Source of the DNA: Proteobacteria bacterium ST_bin12
GTDB taxonomy: Bacteria; Pseudomonadota; Gammaproteobacteria; Burkholderiales; Methylophilaceae
NCBI GenBank assembly: GCA_002083635.1
Contig: MSXP01000006.1
Coordinates: 140,561 to 204,560, forward strand
DNA length: 64,000 nucleotides
Reading direction: 5' to 3'
Position numbers and translations under genes: made by a program. The notes under the pieces are model-generated. The model searched no databases. It was not told the DNA's origin and saw only the letters and a list, made by a program, of their open reading frames with translations. Below are positions 1 through 9,968 of this stretch, in pieces (the stretch's first letter is position 1; the number at the start of each line of letters is the position of its first letter).

Positions 1-113
1 CGACTTTTTTATTATTCGTTTGCATGTTTAAGTTTTAATATTCATGACTAAAACGGGTACAATTTAACCCTATAAATGGGCTTAATTTTAGCCTTATTAC
101 ATAAGGTTAATCG

Positions 114-983
114 ATGAAAAAGTACAGCTTAATTGGCATAATTTGTATTGGCATAGCGCTAGCAGGATGCGGCAATCAGAATGCCTCAAGCGAAGCGCCA
201 GAGTCTGCAAGCTTAGCCGCGCCAATTGGCAAAATGGCGATGGCTAAAGATGCCAGCAATAGTGCCGAACAAAGCTTAACTGAGATGAGTGAGCCAATGG
301 CTGATAATGTTGCTAAAAAATACATCGCACTGCGCCATCATTTGCAAATCGAAAATGTGGCTGAGAACATGCAAGCCAACTTTGACGCCGCACTCAAACA
401 TTGTGAAGCGCTTAACTGCCAATTATTAAGCGCAAATTACAACCGAGAAACCGAATACAGCCCGCCATCTGCCAGCTTAAGTGTACGTTTACCACCCAGA
501 AATGTATCTATTTTTTTAAGTGGTCTAGCTAAAAATGGCGAGGTGCTGCAGCACAATCGAGATAGCGAAGATAAAACCATTCAAGTGGTGGACGCAGAAG
601 CGCGCATTAAAAATCTAACCGATTTGAGGGATAGACTGCGCTTGATGTTACATGATAAAACAGCTAAGTTTAAGGACATTATCGACGTAGAGCGTGAGCT
701 ATCCAACACACAAGGCGAGTTGGATAGCATTGCGAGCGTTCGAAAAATGTTGGCGTTAGAAACTGATTTAGTCGCTGTGAATATTGATTTTACTGCCGCA
801 CAGGGCGTTACCGAGCAAGGTTTTTTTGCCCCAGTTGCACGCGCATTTAAAAATGCGGGGCAAGTGTTGATGGAAAGCATTGGACAGGTCATTACTTTCG
901 TGGTGGCTGCAATTCCGTGGCTATTTATTGGTATTTTTGCGCTTTGGATTGTGCGTAAGTTTTGGCGTAGGTCTAAATCTTAA
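114..983 (+). CDS. DUF4349-type lipoprotein
   Basis: A 289-aa protein that starts with a lipoprotein signal peptide; the lipobox LAGC puts the acylated Cys near residue 19. The body resembles DUF4349 proteins: a low-complexity linker, then a two-strand region around residues 120-150, a coiled-coil-like segment (about 160-210, rich in charged residues with a VEREL pattern) and a C-terminal membrane helix at about 258-280 followed by a basic tail. It is therefore probably anchored to membrane at both ends, with the domain between them in the periplasm. The biochemical role of the family is not known. It lies alone upstream of the TonB-receptor gene in the same orientation. Confidence 0.75.
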   Translation: MKKYSLIGIICIGIALAGCGNQNASSEAPESASLAAPIGKMAMAKDASNSAEQSLTEMSEPMADNVAKKYIALRHHLQIENVAENMQANFDAALKHCEALNCQLLSANYNRETEYSPPSASLSVRLPPRNVSIFLSGLAKNGEVLQHNRDSEDKTIQVVDAEARIKNLTDLRDRLRLMLHDKTAKFKDIIDVERELSNTQGELDSIASVRKMLALETDLVAVNIDFTAAQGVTEQGFFAPVARAFKNAGQVLMESIGQVITFVVAAIPWLFIGIFALWIVRKFWRRSKS

Positions 984-1082
984 GCCCAAATCTAATGAAT
1001 CATTAAATTATCTTAGTCGGTTTAAACCCCAACAAAGTGACAGATTGAACAAACTTGAACCCTACTAATTTATAGTGTTTTG

Positions 1083-3158
1083 ATGAAACACGTTACTAAT
1101 ATTTCTTTCCTACATTTATGCTTAACTGCAGGCTTTTTGGCGTGTTTTAATCTGGCTGCCTACGCAGAAAATGCGACTTCAGATTTTATGTCTGAAGACG
1201 ATTACATGGGTGAAGTGCCAAAAGTATTAACCGTATCGCGCTTATCACAAGCAGCAGCAGATGTCCCTTCTGCGGTAACTGTAATTGACCGTGAAACAAT
1301 TCGTGCCAGTGGCATTGTTGATTTGCCCGAGATTTTTCGCTTGGTACCAGGTATGTATGTGGGTGCCAATGCAGGCTATGTGTATAACACGAATCACGCG
1401 GTTAGCTACCATGGCATTACATCTGCTTATGCAGGCAATATGCAAGTGATGATTAATGGGCGTTCGGTATACAGCCCATTGTTTGGCGGTGTCAATTGGA
1501 GCGAGCTGCCGATTGCGATTATTGATATTGATCGCATTGAAGTCACGCGCGGTCCTAATGCCGCAAGTTACGGCGCAAACTCTTATTTTGGGGTGATCAA
1601 CATCATTACCCAAACCCCAGACGAAGCACCCGCTAATAGCGTGCTTGCAACGCATGGTAGTGGTCGTAATGAAGCATTTTATCGCCATTCTGGCAAATTA
1701 GACGCGCTGAGTTATCGTTTTACAGCAGGTTATCGCCAAGATGATGGATTGGACGACAGAAATGATTTTAAACGCACACGGTTTATTAACTCGCAGGCGG
1801 ATTACCGCATCAACCTGAAAGACACGCTAGAGTTTGAATTGGGTATTGCCGATGGTGCGCGTGGCGAAGGCAATATTGAGAATGATCCTTTTATTTTTTT
1901 GCCACGTACCAAACAAATTAACAATCACTATGCATTAATACGTTGGCGACATCATATTTCTGATACCAGCGATTTCACGCTACAAGCTTTTCACAACTAT
2001 GACAAATCAGATGATGAAACAACTTCAGTCAATTTAAGGCCAATAATAGCGGCAATAAGCCCTGTTGTCGCCGCCAGTTTAGTTAACGATAATTTGCAGG
2101 TTAATAATGCTGTTGTTCAAAAGCGCACTGATATAGAAGCGCAGCAAACGTTTGCTTTGGGTAAACAAATTCGAGCAGTTTGGGGCGGCAGCATCAGACA
2201 AGATTCGGTTTATGCGCCAAATTATTTAGATTCTAGAAAAACCGATTACTTTAATCTGCAACGGATTTTTGGCCACGCAGAATGGCGTGCACATGAAAAA
2301 CTAACAGTAAATGCAGGCGCACTAATTGAGCATAACGATTTTACTGGAACCGACACCTCACCCAGAGCCAGCCTAAATTTTAAACCGCACCCAAATCACA
2401 CTTTTAGAATAGGCGCATCTAGCGCATTACGCACACCCAATTATGTAGAAGAACGGTTTAGAGATAGATTGGTGGTACCCACCACATTAGCCAACCCTAA
2501 CACGCTTATTTTTCAATATAGAGCAAACACAGGCAATTTAGCGCCAGAGCAAATTATTTCACGCGAATTCGGTTATTTAGGCAAAGTGGGTCGCTTGCAA
2601 TTAGATGCCAGATTATTTAGCGACAAGATTAGCGATGTGATTAGAGACGCAGACCGAACAGATTTAGTCGTGCCACCCAATGCTGTGCTATTGAATCCAT
2701 TTCTTGATGCGGACATTGTAACAAATGTGAATCGCGGCGGCGCCGAGGTAAACGGCATAGAATTTCAGGCAAATTGGCAATTAAGTCGCAATACCAATCT
2801 GCTGGTGAACCATGCTTATATTCATATTCGCGAAACTGAAGAAGGCTTAAAGGGCGACTACGTCAGTTCAGCGCCTCGTAACACCTTTAGCGCTTTGCTA
2901 ACACACCGTTTTAATCGGCAATGGGATGCCAGTTTAGCCTACTACCAAACGAGCCAGACTGACCTTTTGGGGGATGGCAATAGCGTTGATTTAGTCCGAA
3001 AATCAGATCTAAGAATAGCTCGAAAATTTGAAACTGGTCGCTGGAACGGCGAAGTAACGATGGTGATTGAAAATTTGTTTAATAACCACTATGAAGAGTT
3101 TGCCCAATACAACACGTTTGAGCGCCGTGGCCGGATGAATGTAAGGCTGGATTTTTGA
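1083..3158 (+). CDS. TonB-dependent outer-membrane receptor
   Basis: Outer-membrane gated porin that imports a ligand using TonB energy. The protein has a signal peptide (residues 1-28, cleaved after AYA), a plug domain (about 45-165, with the typical run of VPSAVTVIDRETI and a VTRGP strand), and a long beta-barrel region ending in the terminal aromatic residue of NVRLDF that outer-membrane proteins use for insertion. The ATG at 1083 is preferred over the TTG one codon earlier. It is followed by a binding-protein gene and a GGDEF-EAL gene on the same strand, so it may feed a ligand to a periplasmic sensor. The ligand cannot be told from sequence. Confidence 0.9.
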   Translation: MKHVTNISFLHLCLTAGFLACFNLAAYAENATSDFMSEDDYMGEVPKVLTVSRLSQAAADVPSAVTVIDRETIRASGIVDLPEIFRLVPGMYVGANAGYVYNTNHAVSYHGITSAYAGNMQVMINGRSVYSPLFGGVNWSELPIAIIDIDRIEVTRGPNAASYGANSYFGVINIITQTPDEAPANSVLATHGSGRNEAFYRHSGKLDALSYRFTAGYRQDDGLDDRNDFKRTRFINSQADYRINLKDTLEFELGIADGARGEGNIENDPFIFLPRTKQINNHYALIRWRHHISDTSDFTLQAFHNYDKSDDETTSVNLRPIIAAISPVVAASLVNDNLQVNNAVVQKRTDIEAQQTFALGKQIRAVWGGSIRQDSVYAPNYLDSRKTDYFNLQRIFGHAEWRAHEKLTVNAGALIEHNDFTGTDTSPRASLNFKPHPNHTFRIGASSALRTPNYVEERFRDRLVVPTTLANPNTLIFQYRANTGNLAPEQIISREFGYLGKVGRLQLDARLFSDKISDVIRDADRTDLVVPPNAVLLNPFLDADIVTNVNRGGAEVNGIEFQANWQLSRNTNLLVNHAYIHIRETEEGLKGDYVSSAPRNTFSALLTHRFNRQWDASLAYYQTSQTDLLGDGNSVDLVRKSDLRIARKFETGRWNGEVTMVIENLFNNHYEEFAQYNTFERRGRMNVRLDF

Positions 3159-3201
3159 TGCATTTTGAGTGTTAACTTAATGGTATATAAAGTGATACAT
3201 A

Positions 3202-4167
3202 TTGTTTAATCAGACTAAAAACCATTTTTTATCAAAAAAATTAATGCTGTTAGCATTAATTGCATATTTGTGTTGCCCAATGATATCGCATGCATATACT
3301 GGCGTTACCATTATTTTAAGCGCGCCATCGCAAGCTTATTTAGAATTTGTAGACCGTTTTAAAGAAGAGTTAATTGCCACAAAAAACACCGCTTTGCGTG
3401 TTAAAGTAATTGATTTGCAAGACTCAGAAAGGCCGGTTGTCGCAGAAAATAGCGAGTTAGTGATAGCACTAGGTGTAAAGGCGCTAGAAGTATCTAGCAA
3501 GTTAAAATACACCACGCCAGTATTGGGTGTTTTTACACCACTCCCTACTTTTAATAAATTTTTAGAATCCAGTCGGCGCGATTTAGGCAGTTTTAGTGCA
3601 ATTGTTTTAGATCAACCCTATTCACGGCAAATGTTGCTGATTAAAACTATTTTGCCAGAAGTTAAAAATGTAGGCGTCATGCTGGGCAAAACTTCATCTC
3701 AATATTACGAGATAGTGAGAGATGCAGGGGAGAAAAAAAACCTTAATGTATCGATTGAAACCATTAAACAAGAATCTGAATTGATTCCGAAATTGCAAAA
3801 ATTATTAGATAGCAACGATGTACTGATGGCGATTCCTGACCCCGTTGTGTACAGCCGCGAAACAGCGCAAGCTATTTTGTTAACCACTTATCGGCATCAA
3901 AAACCCGTGTTCGGCTATTCACAATCGTATGTTCGCGCAGGTGCTTTAGCTGCTGTTTACAGCACAACTAAACAGCTAGCCAAACAAGCAGCAGAAATCG
4001 CGATCAAAACGCAAGCTGCGCCTGGTTTGCTTCCGCCTCCGCAAGCGCCTCGATATTTTTCAATTTCTGTTAATTACCAAGTAGCGCGCTCACTCAATAT
4101 TACGGTTGCCGATGAAGAAAATGCTTACAAAAAATTGTTAGATGCGGAAGCAAACCAAAATGAATAA
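3202..4167 (+). CDS. periplasmic ABC-type substrate-binding protein
   Basis: About 320 aa with an N-terminal signal peptide (hydrophobic core LMLLALIAYLCC, cleavage near SHA). The fold resembles the ABC_sub_bind family: two alpha/beta lobes with repeated hydrophobic strands such as LVIALGVKAL and VLMAIPDPVVY. There is no ABC permease or ATPase nearby; the gene instead overlaps the next gene, encoding a membrane-bound c-di-GMP protein, by 8 nt. That suggests it acts as a ligand sensor rather than a transporter part (inference). The start is uncertain: TTG at 3202 keeps basic residues before the hydrophobic core, and ATG at 3244 is the alternative. Confidence 0.75.
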   Translation: MFNQTKNHFLSKKLMLLALIAYLCCPMISHAYTGVTIILSAPSQAYLEFVDRFKEELIATKNTALRVKVIDLQDSERPVVAENSELVIALGVKALEVSSKLKYTTPVLGVFTPLPTFNKFLESSRRDLGSFSAIVLDQPYSRQMLLIKTILPEVKNVGVMLGKTSSQYYEIVRDAGEKKNLNVSIETIKQESELIPKLQKLLDSNDVLMAIPDPVVYSRETAQAILLTTYRHQKPVFGYSQSYVRAGALAAVYSTTKQLAKQAAEIAIKTQAAPGLLPPPQAPRYFSISVNYQVARSLNITVADEENAYKKLLDAEANQNE

Positions 4168-6397
4168 TCCTTTCGCAAACTCGTCTAACGAAAAAAAATT
4201 GGCTGAAAAATCTTCAAATGAAAAGAGCATAACGACTGTTGGCAAAAGTAACCAGAATCAGGCTATTTTACCTCAGTTGGGATTCAACAACTTAGGTATT
4301 AAATCGCGCGTGATTTTACTGGGCACAGTACCCGCCATGTTGTTTGCAATTATTTTAGCAGGCTATGCAATTTCAAATGTATTTGGTGTTCTCAATCAAT
4401 CACTTAGTGATCGTGGTCGCATTATTGCATCACAACTGGCACCAGCCGCCGAATACGGTGTGATTTCAGGTAATCGCCAAATTCTGCAAAAATTAGTCCA
4501 ACAAGCTTTAGTGAATGAACAAGAAGTAAGAACCGTGTTGGTGATTGACAGCAAAGGTATCGTGCTGGCATTAAGCGGCCGGCCACTGGCACAAGAGTTG
4601 ATTAACCGGATCGATAAAGACAATATCAACGAATTCAGACAAAAAAACAGCACTATATTTACTGCACCCATTACCCGTAGCTTGGTTGAGATTGAAGACT
4701 TTACTAGCCCATACGATGCTGAGCGAGATACATACAAAAGTGAACAACCCATGGAAATTGGCCAAGTTTATGTGGATTTAAGCAATCAAACCTTGCAAAG
4801 TTTAAAGCAAGACTTAATCACTAAAATTTTGTTAATTGGTTTGTTTGGCTTATTTGTGAGTGTAATAATTGCCTGGTGGATTGGCCGCAATATCACCAAA
4901 CCGATTCAAGAAATTGCCTATGCAGTGAATAAAGTAGGTGAAGGTATTTTTGCACAAACCATCACCGAAAACTCTAGCGGCGAACTAAAAACTTTGCAAA
5001 AAGGTTTTAATTCCATGTCTACCAGCCTTAAACAAGCGTATGACATGATGCAAGAAAAAATTAATGATGCAACCAGCATGTTACGCTATCAAGCGCAACA
5101 TGATGATTTAACGGGCTTAATTAATCGGCGTGAGTTTGAAGCAAGGCTTGAGCGCAGCTTAAAAAATGTGTACGAATCCAATGCGCAACATGTATTTTGC
5201 TATATGGATTTAGACCAGTTTAAGTTGGTGAACGACACTTGCGGCCATGCCGCAGGTGACGAATTACTCAAGCAGGTTAGCACATTGTTTGCCAACCGCA
5301 TGCGCGATAGAGACACTTTAGCGCGTTTAGGTGGTGATGAATTTGGCTTGTTATTAGAAAACTGCAGCCTTGCCGATGCCGACCAAATTACCAACGCCAT
5401 ATTAAAAATCGTGCGCGATTATCGCTTTATGCATGATGATAAAATTTTTAATATTGGTGTCAGTATCGGCATTGTGGTGGTGAATGCTAGCTTTGAAGGT
5501 GTCAGCGATATCGTTCATGCGGCTGATTCAGCTTGCTACTCAGCCAAAAAAGCCGGTCGCAATCAAAGCTTTTTATTCAGCGCAGGCGATCTCGAGGTCA
5601 CTCAGCGTCGTATCCAAGTAGCAGCAATTTCTGACATTACCGATGAAATTGATGATGAACAATTTATGTTGTATTGCCAGCCTATCGTGCCATTGTCTAT
5701 TCACGTACCTGCGCAACATCATTACGAAGTATTAATTAGAAAAGTGAGCGCTGATGGGCAAATTATATTGCCAACATCGTTTATTCCATCTGCTGAGCGC
5801 TATCATTTAATGCCCAATATTGATCGTTGGGTCATTCGCAATACATTCGCCGCCTACCGCGAAATGCTTGACAAAAGCCTAGAGAAATGCAATTACGTCT
5901 TTTCAATTAACTTATCTGGCACCTCGCTAGGTGATAAAAGCTTACTTGGCTTTATCCGCGAGCAATTGGTGATTTATGCGATACCGCCAACATCCATTTG
6001 TTTCGAAATCACAGAAACTTCAGCGATTGTGAATCTCAAAAATACCATTCAATTATTTACGGCATTAAGAAAATTAGGCTGTAGCTTTGCATTAGATGAT
6101 TTTGGCAGCGGCATGTCATCTTTTACTTACTTGAAAAATTTCGAAGTAGATTACTTAAAAATTGACGGCGCATTTGTAAAAGAAATGCACACCAATAAAA
6201 TTGATCATGCGATGGTACGCTCGATTCATAGCGTGGCAGAGGCCATGAATATTAAAACTGTGGCTGAATTTGTAGAAAATGAAGCGATTTTAAAAGAGCT
6301 AAAATTAATTGGCGTACATTATGGGCAAGGCATGCATTTAGGCTCGCCTGTTGCGATTAAAAAATTGATTGAGAATTTTTCACAATTAAACTCATAA
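4160..6397 (+). CDS. membrane GGDEF-EAL c-di-GMP protein with HAMP
   Basis: About 745 aa. It has a cytoplasmic N-terminus, a first membrane helix (about 48-70), a periplasmic sensor region (about 75-220), a second helix (about 225-245) and a HAMP linker. A GGDEF domain follows, with an intact RLGGDEF active site, then an EAL domain in which the signature reads EVL (YEVLIRK). The EAL metal and catalytic neighbourhood is present: ETSA, DDFGSG, KIDG, EFVEN and the final GVHYGQG. Both activities may therefore be possible. ATG 4160 is preferred because GGAAG lies 9 nt upstream; ATG 4142 is the alternative. The 5' end overlaps the binding-protein gene. Confidence 0.88.
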   Translation: MNNPFANSSNEKKLAEKSSNEKSITTVGKSNQNQAILPQLGFNNLGIKSRVILLGTVPAMLFAIILAGYAISNVFGVLNQSLSDRGRIIASQLAPAAEYGVISGNRQILQKLVQQALVNEQEVRTVLVIDSKGIVLALSGRPLAQELINRIDKDNINEFRQKNSTIFTAPITRSLVEIEDFTSPYDAERDTYKSEQPMEIGQVYVDLSNQTLQSLKQDLITKILLIGLFGLFVSVIIAWWIGRNITKPIQEIAYAVNKVGEGIFAQTITENSSGELKTLQKGFNSMSTSLKQAYDMMQEKINDATSMLRYQAQHDDLTGLINRREFEARLERSLKNVYESNAQHVFCYMDLDQFKLVNDTCGHAAGDELLKQVSTLFANRMRDRDTLARLGGDEFGLLLENCSLADADQITNAILKIVRDYRFMHDDKIFNIGVSIGIVVVNASFEGVSDIVHAADSACYSAKKAGRNQSFLFSAGDLEVTQRRIQVAAISDITDEIDDEQFMLYCQPIVPLSIHVPAQHHYEVLIRKVSADGQIILPTSFIPSAERYHLMPNIDRWVIRNTFAAYREMLDKSLEKCNYVFSINLSGTSLGDKSLLGFIREQLVIYAIPPTSICFEITETSAIVNLKNTIQLFTALRKLGCSFALDDFGSGMSSFTYLKNFEVDYLKIDGAFVKEMHTNKIDHAMVRSIHSVAEAMNIKTVAEFVENEAILKELKLIGVHYGQGMHLGSPVAIKKLIENFSQLNS

Positions 6398-6444
6398 TGG
6401 CGTTTAGTTAATCACGCGCGCCACGCAATATTTATTTAGCCCAT

Positions 6445-7482
6445 ATGATTGAAACAGACCGATTCATTACCCCAGAAGCCGCTAGCCCGCAAGAAGAGGC
6501 GATTGAGCGCGCCCTGCGTCCCAAAGTCTTAGATGAATATGTTGGCCAAGAAAAGGCGCGCAGCCAGTTAGAAATTTTTATTAATGCCGCGCGTGGCAGA
6601 AGTGAAGCCTTAGACCATGTGCTGCTGTTTGGCCCACCCGGCTTAGGCAAAACCACTTTAGCGCATATTATTGCACGCGAAATGGGTGTTAACTTACGAC
6701 AAACCTCAGGCCCAGTGCTAGAACGCGCTGGCGATTTAGCGGCCCTGCTCACCAATCTAGAACCGAATGACATACTATTTATTGATGAAATTCATCGCTT
6801 AAGTCCTGTAGTAGAAGAGATTCTGTATCCAGCGATGGAAGATTACCGTTTGGATATTATGATTGGTGAAGGGCCTGCGGCAAGAAGCGTCCGCCTTGAT
6901 TTGCCGCCTTTTACACTGGTTGGCGCTACCACGCGCGCTGGCATGCTCACTAATCCGTTGCGTGACCGTTTTGGTATTGTTTCGCGCTTAGAATTTTACA
7001 CTTCAGAAGAATTGGGTAAAATTGTGCATCGCAGTGCAGGTTTATTAGAAGTGCAAATTACAGCGACTGGCGCATTAGAAGTCGCTAAGCGATCACGTGG
7101 CACTCCGCGCATTGCGAATCGGTTATTGCGCCGCGTGCGCGATTACGCACAAGTGAAATCAGATGGCATTGTGAGTAGCGAAGTGGCAGATGCTGCGCTT
7201 AAAATGTTAGATGTGGACAGTCTTGGTTTTGATGTGATGGATAGAAAACTATTGCAAGCTGTTCTTGAAAAATTTGGCGGTGGTCCAGTCGGCTTGGATA
7301 ATCTTGCGGCGGCAATCGGTGAAGAGCGCGATACGATTGAAGATGTATTAGAGCCTTATTTGATTCAGCAAGGGTATTTAATGCGCACCCCGCGCGGGCG
7401 CATTGCCACAGGCTTGGCTTATCAACATTTTGGCTTACCAGTGCCTAAAACATTGGCAGCAGGTGAAGTTTGGCAACAGTAA
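6445..7482 (+). CDS. ruvB: Holliday junction branch-migration helicase RuvB
   Basis: AAA+ motor that drives branch migration of Holliday junctions with RuvA. At 345 aa it has the normal length. Walker A GPPGLGKT is at residues 63-70, Walker B with DEIH at 114-117, sensor 1 ATTRAG at 161-166, the arginine finger in RDRFG at 173-177, and a C-terminal winged helix ends in the [13 protein letters not shown] motif. The stop overlaps the ybgC start by 13 nt. ruvA and ruvC are not in the window upstream. Confidence 0.97.
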   Translation: MIETDRFITPEAASPQEEAIERALRPKVLDEYVGQEKARSQLEIFINAARGRSEALDHVLLFGPPGLGKTTLAHIIAREMGVNLRQTSGPVLERAGDLAALLTNLEPNDILFIDEIHRLSPVVEEILYPAMEDYRLDIMIGEGPAARSVRLDLPPFTLVGATTRAGMLTNPLRDRFGIVSRLEFYTSEELGKIVHRSAGLLEVQITATGALEVAKRSRGTPRIANRLLRRVRDYAQVKSDGIVSSEVADAALKMLDVDSLGFDVMDRKLLQAVLEKFGGGPVGLDNLAAAIGEERDTIEDVLEPYLIQQGYLMRTPRGRIATGLAYQHFGLPVPKTLAAGEVWQQ

Positions 7483-7895
7483 ACTCGCATCAATGGACGG
7501 TACGCGTCTACTACGAAAGCACTGACGCAGGTGGCGTGGTTTATCATGCGCAGTATCTCAACTTTATGGAACGCGCGCGTACTGAGTGGTTGCGACATTT
7601 AGGGTTTGAGCACACCACTTTACTGCAAGAGTACAATTGCGTGTTCGTGGTACACAGCATGCAAATTCAATTTAAAAAATCCGCTAAATTAGACGATTTG
7701 CTCACAATTAGCAGTGAAATGACTAAAATAGGCCATGGTAGTGTAGAGTTTTTACAAACAATCCAGTTAAATCAACAAACATTAATCACGGCACAAGTGA
7801 AATTAGCGTGTGTACATGCGTTAACTTTTAAACCAGTTCCTGTACCGCTTGCCGTAAAACGCAGCATGAAAAATCAAGTAGTGGAGAGTGTATGA
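7470..7895 (+). CDS. ybgC: Tol-Pal-associated acyl-CoA thioesterase YbgC
   Basis: Hot-dog fold thioesterase, 141 aa, that opens the Tol-Pal operon. The 4-hydroxybenzoyl-CoA thioesterase signature is visible at residues 15-35, with the catalytic Asp in [15 protein letters not shown]. The family hydrolyses acyl-CoA, and in E. coli YbgC associates with phospholipid-synthesis enzymes. A TTG start inside the end of ruvB is assumed; no ATG lies before the conserved N-terminal strand VRVYYEST. Its stop overlaps the tolQ start (ATGA), so the two are translationally coupled. Confidence 0.93.
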   Translation: MATVNSHQWTVRVYYESTDAGGVVYHAQYLNFMERARTEWLRHLGFEHTTLLQEYNCVFVVHSMQIQFKKSAKLDDLLTISSEMTKIGHGSVEFLQTIQLNQQTLITAQVKLACVHALTFKPVPVPLAVKRSMKNQVVESV

Positions 7896-8566
7896 ACGCA
7901 GAAAACGATATGTCTTTGTTAAGCTTAATTTCGGGCGCCAGCTTGCCTGTGCAATTGGTCATGCTGATATTGCTGATTACCTCGCTTTTTTCTTGGTGGT
8001 ATATTTTTATTAAGGTTGCCACCATTAAGCGCGCAGAAACTGAATCAGAAGATTTTGAAAATAAATTTTGGTCTGGTGGCGATTTAAATAAACTGTACGA
8101 AAGTGTGACCGCTGGCCGCCGCAAGCCGCAAGGCATGGCCAGCATATTTGAAGCAGGGTTTAAAGAGTTTATCCGCCACAAACAGCAAGGCAGAATGGAA
8201 GTGTCTGACGTGATGGAAGGCTCACGCCGTGCGATGCGCGCTGCTTATAATCGCGAGCTTGACGACTTAGATGCGCATTTACCTTTCTTAGCATCTGTCG
8301 GCTCGGTCAGTCCATATATTGGTTTGTTCGGCACAGTATGGGGCATCATGAATTCGTTTCGTGGCTTATCCAGCGTGGCGCAAGCGACGCTTAGTCAGGT
8401 AGCACCCGGTATTGCAGAAGCATTAATTGCAACCGCGATTGGCTTGTTTGCAGCGATTCCTGCGGTGATTGCTTACAACCGATTTGCAAACTCTGTGGAT
8501 AGGCTATCGGTGCGCTACGAAAGTTTTATGGAAGAGTTTACTAATATTTTGCAACGTAAATCATAA
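7892..8566 (+). CDS. tolQ: Tol-Pal motor subunit TolQ
   Basis: Inner-membrane proton-channel subunit, MotA/TolQ/ExbB family, 224 aa. There are three membrane helices: about residues 18-38, and a pair at about 128-150 and 162-185. The conserved channel region LASVGSVSPYIGLFGTVWGI is present, followed by ATAIGLFAAIPAVIAYN. With TolR it uses the proton motive force to energise TolA and the constriction of the outer membrane at division. The start overlaps the ybgC stop by 4 nt; tolR follows after 9 nt. Confidence 0.97.
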   Translation: MNAENDMSLLSLISGASLPVQLVMLILLITSLFSWWYIFIKVATIKRAETESEDFENKFWSGGDLNKLYESVTAGRRKPQGMASIFEAGFKEFIRHKQQGRMEVSDVMEGSRRAMRAAYNRELDDLDAHLPFLASVGSVSPYIGLFGTVWGIMNSFRGLSSVAQATLSQVAPGIAEALIATAIGLFAAIPAVIAYNRFANSVDRLSVRYESFMEEFTNILQRKS

Positions 8567-8575
8567 GGGATAAAA

Positions 8576-8980
8576 ATGCGTACTCGCAAACGCCGTATGA
8601 TGAACCAAATTAACGTGGTGCCTTATATTGATGTGACATTGGTGCTGCTGGTTATTTTTATGGTGACAGCACCCATGACCAACCCTGGTGTAGTTGATTT
8701 ACCTAAAGTGGGTCAAGCGCTAAAGCAAGTTGCCGCGCCGATTATTGTGACGGTTAAAAAAGATGGTTTAGCGGAAATTGACGGCAAAAAATTTCAGCGT
8801 GACGCCCTATTGTTTGAAATAAAAAAACAATTAAACACGAAAGATAGTGCCAATAATCCACGCTCGGTTGTGGTGGCGGCAGATGAAAAAACACCTTATG
8901 GCAAAGTGATTGAGGTAATGGATTTATTAAAACAAGCCAAGGTTGATAAAGTTGGCTTGCTTTTTAAGCCAGTTTCTTAG
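8576..8980 (+). CDS. tolR: Tol-Pal motor subunit TolR
   Basis: 134-aa ExbD/TolR protein. A basic cytoplasmic N-terminus (MRTRKRRMM) precedes one membrane helix at about residues 17-35 that contains the proton-carrying Asp19 in YIDVTLVLLVIFMV. The periplasmic domain ends with the typical KVGLLFK strand. It pairs with TolQ directly upstream and TolA directly downstream. Confidence 0.96.
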   Translation: MRTRKRRMMNQINVVPYIDVTLVLLVIFMVTAPMTNPGVVDLPKVGQALKQVAAPIIVTVKKDGLAEIDGKKFQRDALLFEIKKQLNTKDSANNPRSVVVAADEKTPYGKVIEVMDLLKQAKVDKVGLLFKPVS

Positions 8981-9021
8981 GTAAAATCTCAGACTGAACT
9001 CTGATCTAAAATGCGATTAAC

Positions 9022-9834
9022 ATGCTAAGAAAGCACGAAAACACAGATTCATGGAAAGCTGGTGGTTTGGCGATTGCCGTACACGTGCTTCTCCTGGGTG
9101 CGATGCTCGTTTCGTTTAATTGGAAAGCCGCGCACCCCGCGTTAAATGTCACAGAGGTAGAGTTGTGGGATAAGCTGCCTAGCACCAAGCCAATACCTCA
9201 AACTATTCCCAAGCCTGAACCCAAGCCAATCATAGAAGAAAAGCCCGAACCGAAACCTGAGCCTATTATTGAGAAAAAACCAGAACCTGAACAACCAAAA
9301 GTGGATATTGCGCTAGAAAATAAGAAAAAAGAACTGGAGAAACAAGCAAAAATTGAATTGGAAAAAAAGAAAAAAACAGAACTGGAAAGAAAAATAGCGC
9401 AACAAATGCGCGAAGAGGATTTGCAGGATAATAAGGCCGCAGAAAAACAAGCAAATATTGACCGCGAAAAAGCATTAAATAAGTTACAACAAGATTTGCT
9501 AAATGAAAACAATGGTGCAGATACTAAAACTGCCAGCGCGGCCAATGCCAGCATTATTGGTGAATATACCGAAAAAATTAAAGCTAAAATTCGCGGCAAT
9601 GTGAATAAAACATTGTGCGGTGATGGCAACCCAGAATTACGTTTTGATATTGGTTTGCTACCTACGGGCGAGTTAAGCGGCCCGCCCAAGCTGGTAAAAT
9701 CGAGTGGTAGCGCTGCTTGTGATGATGCTGTTGAGCGCGCTATTGCAGCCTCTCAGCCTTTGCCGCTACCAACCGACCCTGCTATTTATGCAAAATTTAG
9801 AAGCTTAAATTTACGGTTCAAACCAAACGAGTAA
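9022..9834 (+). CDS. tolA: Tol-Pal envelope-spanning protein TolA
   Basis: 270 aa with the three TolA domains. One N-terminal membrane anchor lies at about residues 15-32. A Pro/Glu/Lys-rich segment (about 55-95) leads into a long charged coiled coil (about 95-165). The C-terminal globular domain (about 180-270) has two Cys, in KTLCGDG and SAACDDA, that would form the usual disulfide. It links TolQR in the inner membrane to TolB/Pal at the outer membrane. The minus-strand open frames across this gene are produced by its repetitive codons and are not genes. Confidence 0.93.
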   Translation: MLRKHENTDSWKAGGLAIAVHVLLLGAMLVSFNWKAAHPALNVTEVELWDKLPSTKPIPQTIPKPEPKPIIEEKPEPKPEPIIEKKPEPEQPKVDIALENKKKELEKQAKIELEKKKKTELERKIAQQMREEDLQDNKAAEKQANIDREKALNKLQQDLLNENNGADTKTASAANASIIGEYTEKIKAKIRGNVNKTLCGDGNPELRFDIGLLPTGELSGPPKLVKSSGSAACDDAVERAIAASQPLPLPTDPAIYAKFRSLNLRFKPNE

Positions 9835-9968
9835 GCACTCAATTAAATGCAGAAAATTCGATGTAAATAATGCGTTAAGTATGTAACAAATTGTAAATTG
9901 AGTAGCATCTATAGCTGTTTGCAGTAGAATTTAATTGAACTTTTAAGCGGATACAACACTAAAAGATA

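Noticed and set aside
880..1068. Plus-strand frame at the end of the DUF4349 gene
   Set aside because: Overlaps a well-supported gene in another frame and has no protein-like pattern.
9198..9689. Long minus-strand frame across tolA
   Set aside because: Produced by Lys/Glu-rich codons on the other strand, giving Ser/Phe runs; tolA is clearly the gene.
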